DNA of 50,964 bases. Origin: DATAEU01 sp046724395. GTDB taxonomy: Bacteria > Actinomycetota > UBA4738 > HRBIN12. The stretch's first letter is position 1, and the number at the start of each line of letters is the position of its first letter. The DNA is taken from the NCBI GenBank assembly GCA_046724395.1, contig JBKOWM010000047.1, positions 1-50,964 of the forward strand. Direction: 5' to 3'. A model generated the notes under the pieces. That model was not told the DNA's origin and did no database searches. It worked only from the letters and a program-made list of their open reading frames with translations. Of the stretch, positions 8,247-16,762 are shown one piece after another. The position numbers and the translations under genes are program-made.

Positions 8247-9701
8247 GTGAGAGTCGGCGAGGTCGCGGAACGTGCCGGAGTGAACGTCGAGACGCTCCGC
8301 TACTACGAGCGGCGGGGACTGCTGCCGGCGCCAGAAAGGACGCCGAGCGGGCACCGCCGGTACGACGAGGAGACGGTGCGTTTCGTTGGGGCGATCAAGG
8401 AGGCACAGGCGGTCGGCTTCACGCTGGGAGAGATCGCCGAATACCTCCGTGCGGCACGTCGCTCGGGTGCGCCCTCGGAGGCGCTGCGGATGCGGATGGC
8501 GGCGAAGATCGACCAGATCGACGCTCGCATCGCGGCGTTGCGGCGAATGCGGGATGAACTCGCTCGCGTCGTCGGCTGCGCCTGCATCTCGCTCGACCAC
8601 TGCACCTGCGGCGCCGCCTATCTCACTCGCCGCGGCGGCGCGCCCACGTCGCGGCCGTCGCTCCTCCACGTCACCAACGGCGAGAGCGCCGGCAATACCC
8701 TGCGGCAGACCGCGCTCGGCGGCGCCGTCCTGCCGTGGCAGGACGTGCTCCATGAGGGGCCGGTGCCGGCGGCGCCGCGGCAGGAGCTGCTGCAGACACG
8801 CGCCCGCTTCCTCGCCGACTGCGGCTGGGGTCGCGGGCAGGCGCTGCTCTCGGCGCTCGAGCGGCGCGACGCCCAGCTGTTGGGCGCGCTGCGCCACGAC
8901 GTTCGGGTGGTGCTCTGGTTCGAGCACGACCTCTACGATCAGCTCCAGCTCCTGGACGCACTCGCGCTCGCGCACACCACGCAGGCCGCGCCCGAGATGA
9001 TCGTCATCGGGTCGTTCCCCGGCAGGCCGTCGTTCGCCGGTCTGGGCGAGTTGACGGCGCGAGAGCTCGAGACGCTGTGGCCGTCGCGCCACCGGGCGGA
9101 ACCGGCCGCGCTCCGGGCGGCGGCGAGCGCGTGGGCCGCATTCCAGGCGCCGGAGCCTACCGGCTTGGCGGAGTGGGCGACGCATGAGACCGCGCACCTC
9201 CCGTTTCTCGCTCCCGCGCTTCGGCGTTTGCTCGAGGAGCTGCCCGCCGCGGCGGACGGGCTCTCCCGGACGGAACGATCCGCCCTGCAGACGATCGCCG
9301 ACGGCGCCCGCACACCTCCGGCCTCCTTCGTCGCCGTGCAGCGATCCGAAGAAGCGCCCTTCCTCGGCGACGCCTGGTTCTACCGAACCCTCTCGGTACT
9401 CGGGCAGGGGAAGCGAAGGCTGCTCGAAACCGAAGACGGCGCACCACTTCCCCCGCCTCCTCCCCTCAGCGACAGCCTGCGCTTCGTGCGCCTGAGCCTT
9501 CGGCTGACGCGAACCGGAGAGCGCGCGCTCCGCGGTGAAGACGACCGAGTCGATCTCATCGGCATCGACCGCTGGATCGGCGGCACTCACATCACCCCGG
9601 ACAACACCTGGCGATGGGACACGAGCGAAGCAGAGCTCGTTCGACCATCTCGAGGCCCGTCGAGCGCGGGCAACAAGCCCGGTGACCGCCGTGGGTCATG
9701 A
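8247..9701 (+). CDS. MerR-family regulator fused to DUF1835/DUF3658 domains
   Basis: 484 residues in one uninterrupted frame. Residues 1-70 are a MerR winged helix-turn-helix (VGEVAERAGVNVETLRYYER, SGHRRYDEE). Residues 75-108 form the dimerisation coiled coil, followed by a C-x-C-x5-C-x-C cluster (Cys111, 113, 119, 121) that could bind a metal or thiol ligand. From about residue 138 the protein becomes a DUF1835 protein (LLHVTNGESAGNTLRQTALG, VLPWQDVLHEGPVP), ending in a DUF3658-like part with IDRWIGGTHI and NTWRWD. Ordinary MerR proteins are 120-150 residues and DUF1835 proteins are normally separate. The GTG start has no ribosome binding site and lies just after the operator. Whether this is a genuine fusion or the loss of a stop is open. 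Confidence 0.8.
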   Translation: MRVGEVAERAGVNVETLRYYERRGLLPAPERTPSGHRRYDEETVRFVGAIKEAQAVGFTLGEIAEYLRAARRSGAPSEALRMRMAAKIDQIDARIAALRRMRDELARVVGCACISLDHCTCGAAYLTRRGGAPTSRPSLLHVTNGESAGNTLRQTALGGAVLPWQDVLHEGPVPAAPRQELLQTRARFLADCGWGRGQALLSALERRDAQLLGALRHDVRVVLWFEHDLYDQLQLLDALALAHTTQAAPEMIVIGSFPGRPSFAGLGELTARELETLWPSRHRAEPAALRAAASAWAAFQAPEPTGLAEWATHETAHLPFLAPALRRLLEELPAAADGLSRTERSALQTIADGARTPPASFVAVQRSEEAPFLGDAWFYRTLSVLGQGKRRLLETEDGAPLPPPPPLSDSLRFVRLSLRLTRTGERALRGEDDRVDLIGIDRWIGGTHITPDNTWRWDTSEAELVRPSRGPSSAGNKPGDRRGS

Positions 9702-11714
9702 CGTCTGAGCTTCTTCGGCGTTGTCGCGCTCGGGAGCGGTGGCCGCTTCCAGCAGCTGAGAGACGTCCGCCACGCGAACCTCCGCGCCTCGCGCACGCGT
9801 CCCGTCGTCGAGCATGATCAGACAGAACGGACAGGCCACGCCGACGGTCGACGCCCCGGTCGACAAGGCCTCGTCCGAGCGCTCCTCGTTGATGCGCTTG
9901 CCGATGCGTTCCTCCATCCACATTCGAGCGCCTCCGGCCCCGCAGCAGAATCCACGTGGTCCGTGACGCGGCATCTCGACGAGCGCCGCCCCCGGGATCG
10001 CGTCGAGCGCGCGGCGTGGCGCCGTATACACGTCGTTGTGGCGACCCAGGTAGCACGGATCGTGGTACGTCAGCTGCTCCCGAAGCCGACGGGTCGGCCG
10101 GATCCGGCCGGAGGACACGAGCTCGGCGAGCAGCTGTGAGTGATGGACGACCTCGAAGCGTCCGCCGTAGTCCGGGTACTCGTTGCGCAGCGTGTTGAAG
10201 CAGTGCGGGCAGGACGCCACGATCTTCGTGGCACCGACGTCGGTCAGTGTCCGGACGTTCTGCTCCGCCATCGTCTGGAACAGGTACTCGTTGCCGAGCC
10301 GGCGCGCCGGGTCACCCGTGCACGTCTCCCGCGGACCGAGGACGGCGAAGGCCACCTCGGCTCGCGCCAGGAGGCGCGCCGTCGCCCGGGCCGTCGCCCG
10401 TGCCCGGTCGTCGAACGACGACGCGCAGCCGACCCAATACAAGTACTCGGGAGCGCGTTCGCCGTCGGCCAGGACGCGGACGTCGAGACCGTCGGCCCAA
10501 TCCGCCCGGCGGGCCTGCGGCTGGCCCCAGGGGTTGCCGGCGTTTTCGAGATTGCGAAGGAGGGCGCCGGCTTCGGAGGGGAACGACGACTCGGCCATGA
10601 CGAGATTGCGACGGATGTCGACGATCGTGTCGATGTGCTCGATGTCGACCGGGCATTCTTGGACGCACGCGGCGCACGTCGTGCACGACCAGATCACCTC
10701 GGGATCGACGACGTCGGGGACGAGCGCAGTCCCGGCGGCGCCGGCCGCGACCTCGGAGGCGGATGCATCCTGCCGGAAGAGGTGATCGCGCAGGTTCATG
10801 ATGAGCAGCTTCGGCGAGAGGGGCTTGGCGGTGTTCCATGCCGGGCACGCGGCCTGGCAGCGGCCGCACTCGGTGCACGCGGTGAGGTCGAGCAGTTCCT
10901 TGCGCGTCAGGTCGCTGACGGTTCGCGCGCCGAACGAGACATCGTCGGTCTCGAGCGCCTCGAGATCGATCCGCAGCGGGGTCAGATAGCCGCGCGGGCG
11001 CGTCTGCGCGAAGAAGACGTTGATCGCCGCCGTGACGATGTGCAGGTGCTTGGAGTACGGGATGTACACCAGGAATCCCAGGATCAGAGCCAGATGCGAC
11101 CAGACGAACACGTCCTCGAAGACGTTCAGGGCCGTCGGTCCCATCGGCGCGAAGAGGCGAGAGAGCACGTCCGCGAGGGGAGTCCAGCCGACGGGCGCCT
11201 CGGCGACACCCTGCGCGATGCGGACGGCGTCGAGCCCCAAGAGCGTGAGGATGATGCCGACGATCCAGACCAGGATCAGGTCGGCCTCTTCCATGTGACT
11301 GCCGACGAATCGTTCCGGCCGCTGGACCTTCCGGATGGCGAATGCCGTGGCAACGCCGACGAGCACCAACGCGGCGAAGACATCCTGTAGGAGCCCGAGC
11401 CACCCCGCATGACCGATGAGGGGGATCGCGAAGGCCGGATCGACTGCCTGGCCCGCTGCCTCGACGATCGTCGTCAACAAAACGAGGAATCCCCAGAAGA
11501 TGAGGGCGTGCATCGCGCCCGGCACGAGGCGTTGGAGCAACTTCCGCTGCCCGAGCACCACTACGCCCTCCCGCTCCAGACGAACCGGGAGATCCTCCGT
11601 CCGTCGAACGGGACGCCCGAGCAGGACGAGGCGGGCGATGCGCCTCGCCCGCCGCACGAAGAGCACCCCGGCGAGGCCGACGATTGCGACGAGCACGGCG
11701 GCGCGGACGAGCAC
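9696..11714 (-). CDS. Membrane-anchored heterodisulfide-reductase-like (Fe-S) oxidoreductase
   Basis: 672 residues, GTG start. The N-terminal ~240 residues contain five or so membrane helices resembling a NarI-type cytochrome b subunit. Two [4Fe-4S] ferredoxin motifs follow (CTECGRCQAACP and CTTCAACVQECP). The C-terminal half has two CCG (cysteine-rich) domains of HdrD/GlpC type (HDPCYLGRH and GFCCGAGGARMWMEE). Proteins of this architecture pass electrons between a soluble donor, often electron-transfer flavoprotein or an acyl-CoA dehydrogenase, and membrane quinone. No etf or fadE gene is nearby, so the donor is unknown. It overlaps the MerR-fusion gene by 6 nt, tail to tail. Confidence 0.9.
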   Translation of the reverse strand: MLVRAAVLVAIVGLAGVLFVRRARRIARLVLLGRPVRRTEDLPVRLEREGVVVLGQRKLLQRLVPGAMHALIFWGFLVLLTTIVEAAGQAVDPAFAIPLIGHAGWLGLLQDVFAALVLVGVATAFAIRKVQRPERFVGSHMEEADLILVWIVGIILTLLGLDAVRIAQGVAEAPVGWTPLADVLSRLFAPMGPTALNVFEDVFVWSHLALILGFLVYIPYSKHLHIVTAAINVFFAQTRPRGYLTPLRIDLEALETDDVSFGARTVSDLTRKELLDLTACTECGRCQAACPAWNTAKPLSPKLLIMNLRDHLFRQDASASEVAAGAAGTALVPDVVDPEVIWSCTTCAACVQECPVDIEHIDTIVDIRRNLVMAESSFPSEAGALLRNLENAGNPWGQPQARRADWADGLDVRVLADGERAPEYLYWVGCASSFDDRARATARATARLLARAEVAFAVLGPRETCTGDPARRLGNEYLFQTMAEQNVRTLTDVGATKIVASCPHCFNTLRNEYPDYGGRFEVVHHSQLLAELVSSGRIRPTRRLREQLTYHDPCYLGRHNDVYTAPRRALDAIPGAALVEMPRHGPRGFCCGAGGARMWMEERIGKRINEERSDEALSTGASTVGVACPFCLIMLDDGTRARGAEVRVADVSQLLEAATAPERDNAEEAQTS

Positions 11715-11863
11715 GGGCCGAGTCTATGCGCGGGCCCATCCGGCGGCGCCCCAGGCTCGATCGGCCGGGGCGTCCTCCGGTCCTGCGGAGGTCACGAACC
11801 GGGCCCAGGAACCGCCCGCGGCATTTTCGGGACCGAGGCCGACGCGTCGGGCCTCGTCAAGAA

Positions 11864-11884
11864 CTTGAGTCCGTAGCACTCAAA
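11864..11884. promoter_or_regulatory. HAIR operator 1 (HspR-binding inverted repeat)
   Basis: CTTGAGT-N7-ACTCAAA matches the HspR-associated inverted repeat consensus CTTGAGT-N7-ACTCAAG at 13 of 14 positions. It lies 16 bp upstream of the dnaK -35 box. HspR, encoded in this operon, is expected to bind it. Confidence 0.92.
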
Positions 11885-11899
11885 TCCTGCGTTCCGGGA

Positions 11900-11930
11900 A
11901 TTGACAAGCCCAGACTCAAGTTTCTACCTT
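11900..11930 (+). promoter_or_regulatory. dnaK promoter overlapped by HAIR operator 2
   Basis: TTGACA (11901-11906), a perfect -35, is followed after 18 bp by TACCTT (11925-11930) as -10. The spacer contains a perfect HAIR right half, ACTCAAG (11914-11920). A degenerate left half (ATTGACA) lies 7 bp before it, so it overlaps the -35 box. HspR bound here would block RNA polymerase directly. Transcription would begin near 11937, giving a leader of about 60 nt with GGGAGG before dnaK. Confidence 0.8.
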
Positions 11931-11996
11931 TGTACGCGTGAGGAACAGGCCGGGGAGGCCCGGTCCCGACACTCGCTGGACGTAGGGAGGAAGCAG

Positions 11997-13850
<1,854 letters not shown>

Positions 13851-14300
13851 ATGAGCATGGTCGAGCGTTGGGATCCCTTCCGGGACCTGATGTCGATTCA
13901 GAACGAGATCAACCGTCTGTTCGGTCGCACGTATGGCGGCGGCGAGTCCGCAACCAGCAGCACCGGCGCGTGGGTCCCGCCCCTCGATGTATACGAGAGC
14001 GGCGACAGGTTCGTCGTGGCCGTCGAGCTGCCCGGCATCGAGCCGGCGGACGTCGAGGTGTCCGTAGAGGACAACACGCTGAGCATCAAGGGTCAGCGCG
14101 AGTTCTTCTACAAGGACGCGAGCGACGAGTCGTTCCGTCGGATCGAGCGTCGTTACGGACAGTTCACGCGGACGCTGACGCTGCCGACGACCGCCGACGC
14201 CGAGAAGGTGACGGCGTCGTTCGACAAGGGTGTCCTCACGATCGAGGTCCCCAAGCGCGAGGAGGCCAAGCCGCGAAAGATCACGGTGAAGGCATCGTGA
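13851..14300 (+). CDS. Small heat-shock protein (Hsp20/alpha-crystallin family)
   Basis: 149 residues. An ATP-independent holdase that keeps unfolded proteins soluble for DnaK and ClpB. The alpha-crystallin domain covers about residues 45-140, beginning PPLDVYESGDRFVVAVELPG and including the family motif near its end (FDKGVLTIEVPK). The ATG follows the dnaK stop with no gap, and the stop overlaps the grpE start by 4 nt. An hsp20 between dnaK and grpE is unusual and puts it under the same HAIR control. Confidence 0.94.
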   Translation: MSMVERWDPFRDLMSIQNEINRLFGRTYGGGESATSSTGAWVPPLDVYESGDRFVVAVELPGIEPADVEVSVEDNTLSIKGQREFFYKDASDESFRRIERRYGQFTRTLTLPTTADAEKVTASFDKGVLTIEVPKREEAKPRKITVKAS

Positions 14301-15112
14301 CCGATCGGGAGCGCACCGACCGCGAGTCGTCCGAGGCCGACGACCGTCCGAAGGTCAAGGTCACGGACCGGCGGCGCGTGCGCCCGGATGAGGCCGCCCC
14401 GGCGTCGGCCGGGGCGGCCGGTCCGTCCCCTCCGACCGATGCCGGCGCCGCCAAGCAGGCGGCGGAGGGTCCACCTCGCGACGAAGTTGCCGAGTACCGC
14501 GAACACCTCCAGCGGCTTCAGGCGGAGTTCGCCAACTATCGCAAGCGCGTTCTCCGGGAGCAGACGCAGGCCATCGAAATGGCCGCCGAGCCGCTCGTTC
14601 GCAAGCTGCTCGAGGTGCTCGACGAGTTCGAGCTCGCGCTGATGGCGGCCGAGCAGAAGCCTGATTTCGAGAAATTTCATCGGGGCGTCGAGCTCGTCTA
14701 CGCCAAGCTGCAGGAAGCGCTGCGGTCAGAGGGCGTCGAGCGGATCAACGCCGAGGGACGAGCGTTCGATCCCACCGAGCACGAAGCCCTGATGGGATCG
14801 GCCGGTGGGGATGACGAGCCCGTCGTCCACGACGTCTTCCGGCAGGGATACAAGCTGCGCGGCCGCGTGATCCGGCCGGCCGGCGTTCGCGTCGGGTACC
14901 CGAGCGTGAGCCACGCGACCGACGACAAGGACGAGGGCCAGGGCTCGACAAGCGAGCGCGCAGGCGCGAGCGGTAGCCCCCAGGAGAGCGGGGGGACTGG
15001 GGGCTCAAGAAGCGAGCGCGAAGGCGCGAGCGGTAGCCCCCAGGAGAGCGGGGGGACTGGGGGCTCAAGAAGCGAGCGCGAAGGCGCGAGCGGTAGCCCC
15101 CAGGAGAACTAG
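14297..15112 (+). CDS. grpE: Nucleotide exchange factor GrpE with repeat-derived C-terminal tail
   Basis: 271 residues from the GTG that overlaps the hsp20 stop (GTGA). It releases ADP from DnaK. Residues 1-60 are a charged, disordered segment; the long dimerisation helix follows (VAEYREHLQRLQAEFANYRK) and then the beta domain ending in VVHDVFRQGYKLRGRVIRPA. The last ~55 residues are three copies of a 20-residue unit (SEREGASGSPQESGGTGGSR). They are encoded by an exact 60-bp tandem repeat that belongs to the interspersed repeat family seen elsewhere in the window. The tail is not part of normal GrpE and is probably disordered. Confidence 0.93.
   Translation: MTDRERTDRESSEADDRPKVKVTDRRRVRPDEAAPASAGAAGPSPPTDAGAAKQAAEGPPRDEVAEYREHLQRLQAEFANYRKRVLREQTQAIEMAAEPLVRKLLEVLDEFELALMAAEQKPDFEKFHRGVELVYAKLQEALRSEGVERINAEGRAFDPTEHEALMGSAGGDDEPVVHDVFRQGYKLRGRVIRPAGVRVGYPSVSHATDDKDEGQGSTSERAGASGSPQESGGTGGSRSEREGASGSPQESGGTGGSRSEREGASGSPQEN
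14941..15105 (+). repeat. 60-bp tandem repeat inside grpE (interspersed repeat family)
   Basis: Three consecutive copies of a 60-bp unit (14941-15000, 15001-15060, 15061-15105 partial) differ at only a few bases. Each has the core GCTCAAGAAGCGAGCGCG followed by AAGGCGCGAGCGGTAGCCCC, flanked by GGGGGCT and AGCCCCC, which are inverted repeats of each other. The same core occurs at 24.5, 31.3 and 34.6 kb. Confidence 0.9.
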
Positions 15113-15121
15113 AGGTCGCTC

Positions 15122-16291
15122 GTGAACGGCGACGTCCGGCGTGAGTGGTTCGAGAAGGACTACTACCAGGTCCTCGGCGTGCCGAAGAACGCGTCGCAGG
15201 CCGAGATCAAGAAGGCCTATCGAAAGCTCGCACAGAAGTACCATCCCGACGCCAATCCGAACGATAAGGCGGCTGAGGATCGCTTTAAGGAGGTCTCGGC
15301 CGCCTACGACGTTGTCGGCGACGAAGAGAAGCGCAAGCAGTACGACCAGGTCCGCGACATGGCCGCGTCCGGCTTCGGCGCGGCCGGCGGCGGCTTTCCC
15401 GGCGGCGGCTTCCCCGGTGGCGCCGGCGGGTTCCCGGGTGGTCAGCGGGTCCGCGTCGAGGACCTCGGCGATCTCGGCGACCTCGGTGACTTGTTCGGTG
15501 GATTGTTCGGAGGGAGCCGGCGCAGCCGCGCGCGCGGGGCACAGGCGCGGCGGGGCGCCGACCTCGAGACGGAGGTCCGCGTCTCGTTCGACGACGCGAT
15601 GACCGGTACGACGGTTCCCGTCCGCATCGACGGGCCCGCGTCGTGTCCCCGGTGCGGCGGTTCCGGTGCAGAACCAGGAACCTCGCCGATGACCTGCCCT
15701 CAGTGCGGCGGTGACGGCGTGATCCAGGTGAACCAGGGCCTGTTCGCGGTGTCGCAGACGTGTCCGACGTGCCGGGGCACGGGACGCGTCGTGCAGACGC
15801 CGTGCACCCAGTGCCACGGCTCCGGCTCGGTTCGGCAGGCTCGCACATTCCAGGTACGGATCCCGGCGGGCGTCCGGGACGGCGCGAAGATCCGGCTCAA
15901 GGGTCGCGGGGAGCCGGCGGGGCCCGGTGCAACTGCGGGCGACCTCTTCGTGATCGTCCACGTCGCCGAGCACTCGCTGTTCGCGCGGAGGGGGAACGAT
16001 TTGACGATCGAGCTCCCGGTCACCTTCGCAGAAGCGGCGCTGGGAGCAAACGTCGGCGTCCCGACGCTGAACGGACCGGTCACCCTCAAGGTCCCCGGTG
16101 GGACGCAGAGCGGTCAGACATTCCGCATTCGCGGCAAGGGAGCGCCGAAGAAGGGTGGCCGAGGAGACCTGCTCGTGACCGTCAGCGTGAACGTGCCGAA
16201 GAGGCTGTCACGCGAGGAGAAGCAGCTGCTGAGGCAGCTTCAGGAGATCGAGAAGGAGTCGCCGCGCAAGCGACTCGGTGTGGAGAGGTAG
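15122..16291 (+). CDS. dnaJ: Chaperone DnaJ (Hsp40)
   Basis: 389 residues, GTG start. Stimulates DnaK ATP hydrolysis and delivers substrates. The J domain (residues 13-80) carries HPD at 41-43. A Gly/Phe-rich region follows (84-110). The zinc domain has four CxxCxGxG modules with Cys pairs 176/179, 193/196, 215/218 and 229/232. The C-terminal substrate-binding domain includes the expected VPTLNGPVTLKVPGGTQSGQ. It lies 9 nt after grpE and 9 nt before hspR in the same operon. Alternative GTG/ATG starts are not better placed. Confidence 0.96.
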   Translation: MNGDVRREWFEKDYYQVLGVPKNASQAEIKKAYRKLAQKYHPDANPNDKAAEDRFKEVSAAYDVVGDEEKRKQYDQVRDMAASGFGAAGGGFPGGGFPGGAGGFPGGQRVRVEDLGDLGDLGDLFGGLFGGSRRSRARGAQARRGADLETEVRVSFDDAMTGTTVPVRIDGPASCPRCGGSGAEPGTSPMTCPQCGGDGVIQVNQGLFAVSQTCPTCRGTGRVVQTPCTQCHGSGSVRQARTFQVRIPAGVRDGAKIRLKGRGEPAGPGATAGDLFVIVHVAEHSLFARRGNDLTIELPVTFAEAALGANVGVPTLNGPVTLKVPGGTQSGQTFRIRGKGAPKKGGRGDLLVTVSVNVPKRLSREEKQLLRQLQEIEKESPRKRLGVER

Positions 16292-16300
16292 GAGACCATC

Positions 16301-16759
16301 ATGGAGCAGGACCGGCGTAAGCGGCGTCCGCCCGTCGAAGAACGGGCGGTCTACATCATCAGCGTCGCGGCCGAGCTGGCCGGTGTGCACCCGCAGACGC
16401 TCCGAATCTACGAGCGAAAGGGGCTCCTAACGCCGAAGCGGACGTCGGGCAACACCCGTCGATACTCCGATCGCGATCTTGCGAGGCTGCAGATCATCCA
16501 GGAGCTCACGCAGCGCAGGGGTGTGAACCTGGCCGGCGTGAAGCTGATCATGCAAATGCAGGCGGAGCTCGAGGAGCTTCGTCGGCGCACGGCCGAGCTC
16601 GAGGCTGAGGTGCGCCGTGTCCGGCGGCCGAAGCCGATGCCGATGGGCCCGTCGACGGCGACGTTCGAGATCGTCCCCGTCCGAGCCGGTGCCGTGTTCC
16701 CTTGGCAGCGCACGGCGGAAAGCGCGGCAACAGTCAAGTCGAGACCGACGAGGGATTAA
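16301..16759 (+). CDS. hspR: Heat-shock repressor HspR (MerR family)
   Basis: 152 residues. The MerR-type helix-turn-helix is at about residues 17-60 (YIISVAAELAGVHPQTLRIY, GNTRRYSDRDLARLQ), followed by RRGVNLAGVKLIMQM and a coiled coil. HspR binds HAIR elements, with DnaK acting as co-repressor in the organisms where it has been studied, so the operon senses free DnaK. Both HAIR sites lie upstream of dnaK at 11864-11920. The ATG is preceded by GGAGA. The C-terminal ~45 residues are a variable basic and aliphatic tail. Confidence 0.94.
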   Translation: MEQDRRKRRPPVEERAVYIISVAAELAGVHPQTLRIYERKGLLTPKRTSGNTRRYSDRDLARLQIIQELTQRRGVNLAGVKLIMQMQAELEELRRRTAELEAEVRRVRRPKPMPMGPSTATFEIVPVRAGAVFPWQRTAESAATVKSRPTRD

Positions 16760-16762
16760 GAA

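Noticed and set aside
10140..11390. 416-codon plus-strand frame opposite the Fe-S oxidoreductase
   Set aside because: Antisense shadow; the minus strand carries clear ferredoxin and CCG motifs.
11901..11996. Upstream TTG start that would lengthen DnaK by 32 residues
   Set aside because: It lies on the -35 box of the promoter, whereas ATG 11997 has a good ribosome binding site and gives the standard DnaK N-terminus.
14941..15105. Possible CRISPR array at the 60-bp repeats
   Set aside because: The whole 60-bp period is conserved, without variable spacers, and it is an open reading frame continuous with GrpE.
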